64,000 bases of DNA from Amia ocellicauda (taxonomy: Eukaryota > Chordata > Actinopteri > Amiiformes > Amiidae), in contig NC_089857.1 of the NCBI RefSeq assembly GCF_036373705.1, positions 42,782,784-42,846,783 of the forward strand. Direction: 5' to 3'. The notes below the pieces were generated by a model. That model was given only the letters and a program-made list of their open reading frames with translations. It made no database searches and was not told the origin of the DNA. The position numbers were made by a program, and so were the translations under genes. How positions within the stretch are numbered: the stretch's first letter is position 1; every line of letters starts with the position of its first letter. Below, piece by piece: positions 23,535 to 42,276 of the stretch.

Positions 23535-25420
23535 TCCTACCTCAGCAATCCGCCAGATTACACCCGTGGATCTAACCGTAAGGCTTATCCCTTGTGCATT
23601 TCCACGCAGCGCGACGCGGACGGGGACGGCGCGGGGATCAGAGCTCTCTCTCCCCGCTTCAAGTGCGGGCTGCGCCGCCTGGATGTGCCGTGTTTCTATT
23701 TCAGGCCGGGATTGGATTTCGAAAGATCCGCCATTTTCACCTCGTCATCAGTTCAACTTCAGAGGAGAGAAGCAACATCCCCCCCCCTGGCCGCACGAAA
23801 ACAAGACGCGGACGGGATCGCAGCTAAAATCCGCCCCTGTGCTCTAGTCTCCCCGCCGAGGCGGAGCGCTGTGTGCGGGCGCCGGAGCCGGACACTTCCT
23901 GGACATTTTGAGTTCACAAGTCAACTCCCAAACTCGACGGGCTTCACCCCGCAGGCAGGACACAGACACGCACGACACGCACCGGCGCGCAGCCCCCTCC
24001 CCGGCGCCGTAGCGCTCAGACACCCACAGCAGAGCGACGCCGCAGCGGGGCTCACAGCGCTCCTCATCGGCATATTGACCATAATAGCACCTTCAGCCTC
24101 CATTGCACAAGCGCACACTGCGCCGCTCTCGCACGGCAATGTTAGAGACAATGATCGGGACATATAACGGGGTTTGCAAAGCTTTGTTTGTTTGTTTGTT
24201 TGTTTAATGGAGCTGTTAGTGGAATGTTGAATTCCAGGAGATACATGCATCTTTTTGGCCAGGTTTAATTTAGCATAAGTCGGTACTATGTGGGTTGTTA
24301 AATTGTAGCCCATCATACTTATGACATCCACAGTCGACTATAATAGCAGTGGTGCTCATCGTCATCTGGTGACACACACGGGCTAGTCCATCGCCCTGGC
24401 AAAATGCATCCATAGTGCACAAGCTCGACCACTGCATTGCAAAAACAACACCACCAGACCAGCCTGGCAAGATCTGGACCAGGTGCACACATCGCGCACA
24501 CACCGAAGCACTGCGGGCCTCTGTGCACCACGGTAGGCTGCCCTGGCCGGGTCTGCCAGCTCCCAGAAGCAGTGCAGACCCAGTAAGTGACAGGTCCGCA
24601 AAGTGACACAGAGCAATGCCACTTATGGAGCTCCCTGAATGCAGGCAAAACATGAAGACAGGTTTTCAATGATCTGATCAGTTCCCTGTGTCCTACCACT
24701 ACAAAGTGTCTTTACTGCACAGGCATCATTTTGGGATAATAACGGCTGAACCCCGGCATGTATTTACGGCCACAGGCATTGCACAAGGGCACAGTGCGTG
24801 TGAGGCTGGCATAGCTGTGCCCCACACCAGTGCCCGACCTGCGCCCAGTGGCAGCGCCGCGCTGGCCGATAAAGCCCGTCTCTGAATGCGCACACATCCC
24901 CGCGCCAGCCCCGGCACGCTACTGTCGCACACCGGCCACCAGCCGCCGCTCCGACCGCACAGCCCGGGGGGCGGCGGACGCCTGTCAGGCCGGGCCGGTC
25001 CGGCTCCCTCCTGTCGCGGAGGCACCATCAGGCGCTGCGCCGGGCGGCTGTTTACAATGGCCAGTGTGGCGGCTGTGTGTTCATCCCCCGGCAGCCCCGC
25101 TCGGTGCGCTGCCGTGGCTCTCGCCGCCCGGTTCTCTTACACAGACTCCCGATGCTCCCGGAGGTCCCTGCGCGGTCGGTCCCAGCGACTTGCGGTCGAT
25201 TCTAGCACACTCCGCCGGCCGGCCGGGCCGTGTGCCGCTGCATCCCGATCTCTGACGAGCGGAGACGTTTGTTCAAAATAACGCGCCGAGCGCCATTCCT
25301 GCTCGACCATCCCATAATACCGCCGCGCCCTCCCTGGAAACCACGCCGTGCGTCATGACGTTGCGCCGCCGTGACGTAGTCGGCTTGCTCCTGACTTCCG
25401 CCTGTGCAGCTGAGCTGTGA
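23535..25420 (-). promoter_or_regulatory. CpG-rich LIN54 promoter region (two islands)
   Basis: Two CpG-dense stretches occur, at about 23590-24060 and 24830-25400. Minus-strand donors that could end a 5' noncoding exon are CTGAG|gtagga near 23541 and CTGT|gtaaga near 25142. The right island carries CRE/ATF-like sites (GTCATGACG at 25352 and GTGACGTAG at 25371) and an ETS-like ACTTCCGCC near 25394. LIN54 is the only neighbouring gene reading leftward without an assigned start. Two alternative first exons are possible. A (TTTG)n microsatellite sits at 24183-24206. Confidence 0.55.
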
Positions 25421-25589
25421 AGTCAGAGAACATGTCAGTGTCCTTTACATACATGAATGTATTACTGTTAATATCAGGGGGTTGTAGTTCCTGCATATTA
25501 GAGATTGCGCCGCTCAGACTTGTTCGTAACCTGAATCTATTCCAAATCTTTCTTAACTACTGTAGTGAAACATATCATTTGATATACGA

Positions 25590-26520
25590 GAAGAATAGTT
25601 GTTCAAAAAGTTTAATCTGGATCAGAATGATCCGGATTTGGAAATCCCGTGTTTTGATATCCAGGATCAGGTAATCCATCTTACTTTCGTGCCGGTTTTT
25701 CAAAGCAACATTGGATTGGATCACCCTGATCCACATACAGACTTTTCAAGATTACCAAATCCGGATTACCAGGGCTCTAAATGGGACAACACATCACAAT
25801 GTAGGCTACTAGCTATGTAAAGAACAACAGGTAGAATAGCCAGCGTGGGGTCACTTTAAGTGTTTTTATTTGAACAGACAGAAAACAGCACAATAAAACA
25901 ATACAAATATCCCCTTCCATTTCCATTTTCTTTTAAACAGTCAGACCCCTCATCTAACCCATAACAAATAAATAACTATTTTTGACTGGTTAATCTCTGA
26001 TGACAGTTAACATTAAAAATATTTTTGTTTGATATTGACAACTGTTTGGGGGATTATTTTATGGGGACAAAATCATTTTTATTTCATTTTTTTACTGTAC
26101 TGAAAGGCTTAATAGGTAGCCTAATGTCTACTTTATCTACTTTATCATTGTAATGGTTAATCAAATCAAGTGCAAAATATAAATAAATGTATATATACTA
26201 CATGATACAAATGTTGTATTATTTGACCAATGTTAAAGTTTTATTACATTTTGTTCCTGAAATCCACCCTGAATCCACCCTTCTGCTGGGATCAGGATAA
26301 TCCTGATTTTTTGGATCAAAGGTATCCCAATCCTACTAAAAAGTTTTGAACAACACATACTGAAGGTTGGGTCCAGATCAAAACCAAGACTCGATTACGT
26401 GATCTAATCCGATTTCAGAATCCTTTTTTTCTTTTGAACAACCCATTTTCAAGATTTGATCCAATCCGATACCTGAAATCCGATGAGATTACATCTGAAC
26501 AACTGGGCCCAGATGTCATA
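25590..26520. mobile_element. Non-autonomous DNA transposon with 'GTTGTTCAAA' ends
   Basis: The left end GTTGTTCAAAAAGTTTAATC at 25598 is mirrored by a complement near 26350 (gttttgaacaac). More inverted partners follow at 26430-26510, ending 'ctgaacaactgggccc'. Internal 'gatccggatt' and 'ggattatcc' phrases are also inverted. There is no coding capacity. The GGGCCCAGTTGTTCA-type end recalls ISL2EU/Harbinger-type MITEs, but the family assignment is uncertain. Two overlapping insertions may be present. Confidence 0.45.
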
Positions 26521-27020
26521 ATATTGCTATGTATGCTCTGCCACTTATTCACCCACATGTTGTTTAAGATATATAAAGGGAAAGCCTAGAAATTAAGTGT
26601 GTCTAGAAAGGTGATTCTTCCCTATACCAGTTTTATTTTGTATGTTAACACACATGCATCAATAATCAGGTTTGCAAGGCATTTTATCAAAATGACAATT
26701 TTTTAAGCGTAACACTTAACATTATGTGATACATCCCCATATTAGACCTATAATTATGAACATGTCTACGTAACGTATTATAATGCACGTGATTTCACTT
26801 TAATTTTAGCATTTATGCATTCGCACTTCAGTATACATGTGGAAATATACTGCCTGTACCCCAGTATTAACTGTGTTTATTCCACCATGTTGGGTGATCA
26901 TAGCCCCGCTGCAGAGAGCGCTGCTAACATTGAGCTTATTATGACTCAAGATGGCCGCTCGATCTGTCACTCAAACCCGGTTGGTTTGGCTCCAAAGGTA
27001 CAAAGCCCTTCTCTAACGTG

Positions 27021-34270
<7,250 letters not shown>

Positions 34271-35759
34271 CACTCACCCCCCCCCCCCCCCAGCGTGGAC
34301 TCGACCATTCCCCCTCCGCAGCATGGCATACAGCGCTCCCCCAGCGCGGCCTTCCTCCCCCGGCTTGTTCTCCGTCAAAACCCCACAGCAGTACCGTTGC
34401 TTCAGGCTCTCATCCAGGGGTGTGTGTGTGTGCGCGCGCCATCAAATCTTCCCCCGTGGTTGTGGAGGCGGAGTTTCGGCGCCGCGTCCGCCGGTGATCT
34501 CGCGGTGAGGGGGTGTCGCCAGTGGCGCTCAATTGAAATGTGCATGAAGCTCGCCTTATATTCTCTTAGTGTTTCCACAGCTGCGTTCTCCCTAAAACCT
34601 TCTTTTCTCCTTTTCTCTCCTCGGTTTACCGGATAGTGGTTCGGTGGTGGATACTAGGAAGGAAAGACGCGTGTTTTGTTTTAATTTAGTTTTGCTTGTT
34701 TTTCCATTAACCTTTACCTCTCTGATATGATGCTGTGGATAAGTCTGAACAGAACAGTGGGGGAAGAAATATATATATATTGAAACGCAGGCTGTTTATA
34801 AGCAATAGTACAGACCAGGTGACTGAAATATCTGCCAGGATGAGACGAAACTTACTGTAACCAAATCCACTCCTTCTTTTTTACTCTTGGTAATTCTGGT
34901 GTGTCCATCTTTTCCAAGCGTAGTCGTGTGAGGGTTTGCAGTGATAGTTTTGGGAGAAAGCTTGTGTTCAGAGTATCGGCTGCCCGCTACCTGGTTGTCG
35001 CTCGGAGCCCGTGGGCCGGGACCGCACCGCTTGGTTCCACAGGCTGAAGCAGCTGAATGCGTTTCTGTGGAGCGCTGCCCGCGTCGTGTGGAGCTGGAAG
35101 TGAGGAAGGTGTGCGTGAAGACCGGGGATTTCCCAGGGAATCGTGCGCGTTGTTCGGCCGATTCTCCCGCTTCGACCCCAGTGGAGTTTACTACAGAGTC
35201 CCAATGTGTCGCTATGTTTCCCTTTTCTGCATCTGTACCGCCTGGTGAATCCTACCAGCCGGGCAATGGCAGTTCCTCTCACCACAACAACATGAACTTG
35301 AGATGGAGCAGCCGGAGTCTGAGCTTTGCAAACCTGACTCATTTCGCAGGTCTACGTCTGCAGGATACCTGACCGCCACGCTTTCCCTTCTTCCCAACAT
35401 AACTGAGGTGTCCTGTGGTGCCAGTTGACTGTTAACTTAAAACCACATGTAAACAGAAGGTCGTGTAAATTATTTGTTCTCCTTTTCTTTTTGAAGACTC
35501 TTTTCTTATTATTAAAACTGTTTTTGTTTGTCAACAGGTGATTGAGATGCACATAAACGTATGTTAGATCCTAAACGTGGTACAGCTCCAAGTCCTCTGA
35601 CTAATTTTAAGTTCCTTTTAAACTTGTAAAAGCCATCGGATGAAGACGCAGGGGAAAAAAATAAACTCAAGTGCATTGTGTGGGCTTACATTGTTGTAGT
35701 ATTTTGGTATTCAACAAGCATAATGTGTTATAATGGCCGTGCTGTTTGAACAGAATAAA
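34271..35759 (+). other. COPS4 3'UTR with two polyadenylation signals
   Basis: No splice-bounded coding sequence follows the stop codon. AATAAA occurs at 35660-35665 and 35754-35759, giving a 3'UTR of about 1.4-1.5 kb. A C homopolymer follows shortly after the stop, and a (TG)n/(CG)n tract lies near 34421-34438. The open frames on both strands here are chance. Confidence 0.6.
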
Positions 35760-36149
35760 AGTTGTTGACGTACCTGGTGGATTGAAACGATCCTTTGCTG
35801 AAAACCAAAGATCAAGGTGAAGAACCCCAACTAACTTCTTCCTGGTGTCTAATATGTGTCAGGTCAATTTATACAGCCGTGAATGTAATTCAAGCACCTC
35901 TGAGACTAGACTGGTTCATCTTCAGTACGATGTAATGAAGGCTGAAAGGCACTAGGTGGCATCGCTTACCTTTTTTAATGTATGTTTTTGTGTCAAATAG
36001 TTTTCTGCCTTTGATGTGTAATGTTAAAGACCAGCTCCCAAAACAGATCCCGATAAACCTTAATAACTTACATAGTTTAATTGCATGTCTTTTTGAAGTT
36101 GACCAGTTAAACCCAATCAAAAATGTATTTGCAGATGTTATGTTTAAAT

Positions 36150-36365
36150 AAATTGAGAAAGACTGACAACAGACCTAAAGTCAAGACAGAAAACAGGAGA
36201 CGCTTCTTCACACAGAGAGGCGTCACAATCTGATGTGGCTGAAGAGACAATTTGGGAACATTCAAAAACAGACTGGATAGGATCCTTGGATCACTTAGAT
36301 ATTAATGGACACCAAACGAGCACGATGGGGCGAATGGCCTCCTCTCGACTGGACACTGTCTCATG
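36150..36365 (+). mobile_element. CR1-like retroposon 3' fragment
   Basis: Phrases such as 'cgcttcttcacacagagagg', 'ggatccttggatcacttaga', 'caccaaacgagcacgatggg' and 'cgaatggcctcctctcg' are characteristic of an abundant CR1-type retroposon tail in ray-finned fishes. No intact ORF. The class call comes from memory of the family, not from a search. Confidence 0.55.
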
Positions 36366-38042
36366 TCCTAAAGTCAATATATTTCAATCTTAATTCCTTG
36401 ACCTAGAGTTTTGGAATTGGCGTTGTTGATATTCAGAGAGGAATTGAGTCCCCACCCCACCCTTTAAAGCCAAAAAGACAGTTTAGTAGTCTTTCAGAAC
36501 TGCCTGGATCTTCCTTTCTGCAAATGCTTCTCCAGTTACCCTTATCTTATTAAATAAATCTAATAAATCATGGTCTTTATTCGAAACAGTCTGGTTGGGC
36601 AAGGTCAGTAGCAGCCCATCCATGTGGCAGGCCTTGAGGGGAATTCCAGTGACTTGTTATGAGTCGACGGGGCAGCGTGGTCCGTCACATGGGGAGAGCT
36701 GGAGCCAGGTACACCACGGCACCAGAGTCCAATAAGGGAAGTATACAAATGTTTTACCATGCAAACAGCACAATTGCGTCTGACCTTTGGAGGCAGCATT
36801 GAGGTGCTTTGAATAGTGTGACAATGTGCCTTGTGCAATTTCTTCTTAAATGTAGAAAACAATGAAAGGGTTTGTGTCCACTGGTCCAACAGGCCTTATG
36901 CTCTTCACACATTGTTGACACTAATATGTAGCTCGTTTCTGGCAATTGGTGTGTCTTGTCAATGTAAGTGGGGCATCTTTGGGATGAACAGTGCCTTATG
37001 TGGAGCAATTATCCACAGAGAAGGTGGACCAGACAGGCCTGGACCAGATAAAAACTGGCTTTCCTGAAAGAGAGCACATTTCAGGCTTGAACCCTGGGCT
37101 TCTGACAGTAACTGGAACCAGGTCATGGTTGTGTAGATAGAGATGCCTGCAATCAGTGAACAGTTTTGATTCGGTCTCGCCCACAGTTATGACAATAAAC
37201 TGAATCTCAAAGTTCTCAGAAAAGCTCCTTGTTATTCATGGGCTGCAGTGGGTCAGAGTCAATAGCTTTTCTATTATTTACTTCACAGGGATTGTTTTTG
37301 GTTTGTCTTGGCCACACAGAGAGAAATGGACAGAGCTGCTTTAAAAACCCTTTAATAAAGAATATAGTGAAGAGACTGAAGTGTAGACGGCCTGGTTCCT
37401 CATCTCTGCTTCTGGGTGAGATTTCTCTCCCATGGGCCGCGTGTCTACAGTGCTGCTGCAGCTGGAAGGAAAACAACCGTAATCAGGTTTATAGAGGGAG
37501 GGGGAGATACAAGTAGTTTAAATCCACAGAGACTCAAGTTCCTTTTGGCAAAGTATCAAAATACTTCACAATACTTCACAATAGATTGACTAGTGTGGTC
37601 CAGACCAAAAAGGCAGAAACATGTGCTACATTGTTAGAACAGAGATCCTGTGATTAGAGTGATTTCAGGTTTTGTATACTAGCATTTGACTACACAAAGA
37701 TATGAATCGAACGGCTTCAATTATACTTAACTGTAGACTCCAGGAGACAGTCCTGTAGTGACCCATTGTGCTGCACAATGCTATGGGTTGAAGGGCAGGC
37801 TGAGGCTAATTACTAATACAGTTATGACGATGCCTACGCTACCTACGCAATGCCTACGTAAGATTTTGCCCTTTTATATCCGTTCGCTGGTCTCACACAA
37901 TACATCGGCCCCTTTCTCCTTGACCCCCAAGTGTCAAGGGGCAGAGAACACACCAACACATGTCAAGACCTCTGGAATAAATTACTCTTTTAATCTCTAA
38001 AAATAAATCAAATTGGTAAAAAAAAAAAAAACCTTTGGGATG

Positions 38043-38961
38043 TCAGAAGATGCCCTGTTCCTTTCTCCTGTCAATATCTCTCTTCAGCTGACAGGTGGCA
38101 CAAACCCCACAGAAGTTAGTGTACAAGAAGTCAGAACACAGGGATCCCTAGAGCAGCAGAGAGACACAACAGCGACAACTCGAGTTGTTAACCGAATAAA
38201 CAGACACGCACATATGTATATTAACATCTTCGTAAATCATAATTTTGATTCAAATTGTATTTTCTTTGGCCTGTTTGCCTTCTCCTTGAGAAGGGGGGAA
38301 AAAACAACAAATAAAAAACAAATGCATTCTGTAATCGAGATATTCAATGGTCTCCAAACCTGAATCCTGTCTTAAAAATCCTGTCTTAGTCACCTTGATG
38401 TTGTACTTGGCCCTGTAGACGCTGCGCATGGCCATGGTGGGTCCACAGAGACAGCACTCGTCCATGTCTCTGGCAATGGTGCAGCCCAGGCAGGGGTAAC
38501 ACCAGAACCCATAGCAGCCTGGCCAGCGGAGACACAAACAGCACTTTGAGCGGAGGGTTTCCCTGGAGGCTAAATGGACCATCACCTTCAAGTCTCTAAA
38601 GCAATGCATAGCTGTACCCCTTCTGTGGAGGGTTAATATTATTATTCTTAGCACTTTTGTGTGTTTATATAGAACACACATTAAGTTTTGGGAAGAACCG
38701 GACACTTTTATTGGGCTGGACTCTTGCCAGGAGAAGGAACGTGAGTCACTGAGCACTGGTGCTGTCTTGGTGTCGAGGTGTTTATGGGGAGATGAGGTGC
38801 TTGCTGCCCCGCTTTGCCCCGGCCTGCCCTCCCTGCCTCCCTCCCTGCTCTCGGGGTCTGGACTTACACGTCCCGCAGTTGTCACAGAAGTCGCAGATCC
38901 CCGTCTGCCATTCGGTGGCGGGGTACCCTCCGCTGGCCCTTGGCTGAGAAGTGACGGCCAT
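38043..38961 (-). CDS. PLAC8: PLAC8 family cysteine-rich protein
   Basis: PLAC8 (onzin) proteins are small, cysteine-rich, and implicated in differentiation, autophagy and cell size; their biochemical role is unclear. Exons (minus): 38961-38868, 38518-38394, 38147-38043 (TGA at 38045-38043). The phases join to 107 aa. The N terminus MAVTSQPRASGGYPATEWQT is followed by the PLAC8 domain. Its Cys clusters are CDFCDNCGTCCYGFWCYPCL, then DMDECCLCGP, YRAKYNIKGSLCSDF, and a final CGVCATCQLKRDIDRRKEQG. Length and cysteine pattern match vertebrate PLAC8, including the KRDI motif near the C terminus. The ATG at 38961 lies shortly after a ttttccag acceptor at 38971, so the 5'UTR is spliced. It lies tail-to-tail with COPS4, as in human 4q21. 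Fish often have several plac8 paralogues; only one is seen here. Confidence 0.95.
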
Positions 38962-40174
38962 TATCACACTGGAAAAGGAAGCAGAGATATCCCGTCATGG
39001 TTCCTAAAATAAACTATCTCTCTGTCTGTCTATCTATCTATTGTTTCTCCAATATGTGTTCCTTGTCAGTGTGTCACTGAGTCCAACATGCAACTCCAGA
39101 TCTCATTTCGATAGAGATGTATCTAGGATTTTCACAACCTATAAAAGTAGCATTGACCTTAAATTAAAACTTTAATTACTTTACCAAGGAAGCGGGTTCT
39201 TTACAACCTTAAACAGCTCACACGCAATGCCTGGGTTACAACATCAACACAACCATGCATTCATCTGTCGGACAGGAGCAGCAATCGGGGGAAAATTACA
39301 AACGCACTGAGATTTGACGTGCTATGTATAAACGACACTTTTGAGCAGAATAAAGCAAATTATTGGGTCAAACAGTAGTAGAAGACACTTGTACCACCTG
39401 CTTCTTTTTAAATAGATCCAACAGATCTTGGTAGTTGGGTGACCGACATGTTTGAATCAAAAAACAAATTCTGCATATAGCATGTACTGTTTTCGATACA
39501 CTCAAGTTGTGTTTATTCCTGGATGTAGGCAAATACATGTGTTATTTGTTAACTGACTTCTACAGCGTTTTAAAGCCAACTCAGGAGCCGTTTTAGTTTG
39601 CGGTTTGGTGTAGTACAACAAAAACAAACATGGCGTCTAGCTGACATAACACACGCATTCGTAGCCTAGTTAACGTGCACAACACACAGCTGAAGAGAGC
39701 ACAGAACTACAGAACCCCACATTACTGACAGTCCATCCTCAGTATTTTAAAACTTCATGAGAACACTATGGGGAAATAAAATAGCTAAATAACCCCCCGT
39801 TTTATACTTTAGCCTCCAGTTTGATAGCTTCACCCGGCCCAAGCAATATTTTGCACCATTTCCCCCTCATGGCTTTGATTTCCTCCATTTATCACATGGG
39901 GGAACAAGATGCTACACTCCAATTCATTACATATCGATAACGTATTATTCATTAACTATGAATTCAGTTATTAACCCTGATTTTTTTTTATAATGAAGCA
40001 GACCGTAGGGTCTGGAAACAGATGGGATACAAATACAAATAAATACGCTCAAGTAAACTAAACCTGAAACACACACTAAAATGCCTTCGATACGCCACAC
40101 TTATCTGCATTTCTGTTATTCAACCACAGTCATCAGATAATTAACACATCATTTAAAATAACCCACGAGCTCAC

Positions 40175-40231
40175 CTGTTTCTCTCGGCTGTTTCAGTACG
40201 AAGTAGGGGACTGGAATCACTCTTATAAAGT
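40175..40231 (-). promoter_or_regulatory. PLAC8 TATA box and 5' noncoding exon
   Basis: On the minus strand, CTTTATAAGA (40230-40221) is followed by sequence running to the donor GAAACAG|gtgagc ending at 40175. That gives a short 5' exon starting near 40198. It would splice to the acceptor just upstream of the PLAC8 start codon. A TATA-type promoter suits a tissue-restricted gene. Confidence 0.6.
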
Positions 40232-41012
40232 CATGGTGGTGGTGGTGGTTAATAATTAACTTTTATTGCACAAATAAAACAAATTGTGTTTGTAATTTAA
40301 ATTACCATAGATACAGTCCCCAATGTCAACGTTCTACATTGTTTTAACCTTTGGACAGAGGGATATGTTTGTGTATAATACATATATCCAGATTTAAATC
40401 CTAATGACTGTTGTTTTTTGTAGTACATACGCCAACAGGCTAAGGTTTCATAATCTGTGTCTCACATACGGAAGGTCTCTTTGGCTCTTCAGGAAGTTGG
40501 TGGCTCCAGTGTGCCAGTCCGAGGCTTTGTCCAGAGATGGAGCACAGCAGAAGACCCTGGTAACCCTGCAGATGAGGGGTGTCTTCACTGAAAGGGGTCT
40601 GTGCAGGAACTAGGATGGAAATATTGCACTTTGTTTTTGAGCCTTCTCGCTCTGCTGAACGTCGTTGAGTCGGCACGGGGAAAATCCAAACTGGGAGTCC
40701 AACCAGGGTCAAACAGCGGAGTGAACAAAAGTCATGCCTCACCTGGTGTTACTAGCGAACTGTGACTTGGGACAGTACAGGGGAAGTACAGAGCACTGCT
40801 GTGAACACGGAGAGCATAAACCTCAACATTGCAGATCAGTGGCCCATTTTGTTGGGTGTTTGTTGGTGTAAATAAGCTTTTGGCACTAGGATTTCATTAA
40901 GAATGCAATATTTCCATGTCTCTGATCCCATATGGGATAACATAACATTTTAAAAGCATGATTTTTACATCACATGGTAAACTCAACTGAGGTGGGGGAT
41001 CTCATATATCTA
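40232..41012. other. Intergenic stretch, nothing recognised
   Basis: This is the first part of the gap between PLAC8 and SHISAL2B. A minus-strand open frame at 40440-40742 has no family resemblance I recognise and no splice context. Confidence 0.5.
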
Positions 41013-42182
41013 TATAGATGGGTGACAAATTAATGGAAAAACCTGAATAATGGTGGATGAACCTCCAACAGGTGTATTGCATGATACAATTAAGCAATTA
41101 ACATCCCATCATGCTCTGTGCATGTATACAAATGCTGAGCAGGCCCAGCTGACCTTGATTTTGGATCAAGATGGCAAGAGGAAAGGATCTAAGTGACTTT
41201 GAAAGAGGGGTCATTATTGGGGCACGAATGCCAGGAGCTTCAGTCACAGACGTTCAACTGGCTCGTGTTTCAAAAGGAACAGTGACTAAAGTTACATCTG
41301 CATTTAGATCTATGGGAAAGACATCAGCAAATAGGGTTGGAAATTGTGGTGGAAAGCGTACATTCGATGACCGTGATGCTTGTGCATTACTGCGATATGT
41401 AAGAAAAAACAGAAGAGCAACTGTTTTCCAGGTGACTGAGAATGTCAATGCAGGATGTGATCAAACTGTCAGCAAGAACAGTCCGTCGAGAACAACAGAG
41501 AGAGGGATATTATTGTAGGGCTGCAGTGCAGAAATCCCTCATTACAAAGACAAATGCACATTTGGGATTTCAGTGGTGCAAAAACCATAGGCACTGGTCT
41601 ACAGAGATAAAAGTGATATGGTCAGGTGAGTCATCCTCCCTGAGTGCATGTGTGGGACACCAAGAGAACGGGACAGGCCTGACTGCTGGACCCCTACAGT
41701 GAGGGGGTCCGGAGGCTCTGTTATGCTGTGGGGGGCATTTTCCTGGCATGGTTTGGGTCCACTTGTCCCCTTAGAGGGAAGGGTCGCTGCACATCATGAC
41801 AGAGTGATTCTGAGTGATCACCTTTATCCTATGGTGACACATTTCTATCCTGATGGGAGTGTCTCTTCCAGGATGACAATGCCCCCATCCACAGGACACG
41901 AGGGTCACTGAATGGTGTGATGAGTATGAAAATGATGTGACTCATATGCTATGGCCTTCACAGTCACCAGATCTCAACCCAATTGAACACCTATGGGAGA
42001 TTGTGGACCGACGTGTTAGACAGCGCTCTCCACCACCATCATCAAAACCCCAAATGAGGGAATATCTTCTGGAAGAATGGTGTCCATCCCTCCAGTAGGG
42101 GCTGGATGGTGGGCTCATGGTGCCCAACACCTCACTGAGACACTTAATGTTGGTCCTTCCTTTAATTTGTCATCTGTCTATA
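41013..42182 (+). mobile_element. Decayed Tc1/mariner transposon
   Basis: The terminal inverted repeats are TATAGATGGGTGACAAATTAA at the left and the complement of a close variant at the right (42162-42182). Internal transposase fragments lie in different frames and are listed separately. Total length is about 1.17 kb. Confidence 0.85.
41171..42100 (+). pseudogene. Broken Tc1/mariner transposase
   Basis: The N-terminal part starts MARGKDLSDFERGVIIGARM (41171), the paired-like helix-turn-helix region. It shifts frame near 41455 into VRREQQREGYYCRAAV, has lost the sequence around the first catalytic Asp (WSGES), continues as GGSVMLWGAFSWHGLGPL, shifts again near 41870, and ends with [17 protein letters not shown] followed by stops. 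It resembles the neighbouring intact 346-aa transposase and is clearly inactive. Confidence 0.85.
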
Positions 42183-42276
42183 TGTAGTGGAACTGAACTG
42201 AGGTGGGGGATATCCTTCATAAGATATCCATCTATATATCTTTCTATCTATCTATATATCTATGTATCTATCTATA

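Noticed and set aside
23532-24167. 211-aa plus-strand open frame
   Set aside because: It lies in a CpG island with low-complexity Arg/Pro/Ser content, with no start context, splice sites or family resemblance.
37216-37476. Possible PLAC8 last exon, preceded by a good minus-strand acceptor
   Set aside because: None of the frames gives the conserved PLAC8 end. The true last exon is 38147-38043, which gives the Cys cluster and KRDIDRRKEQGIF.
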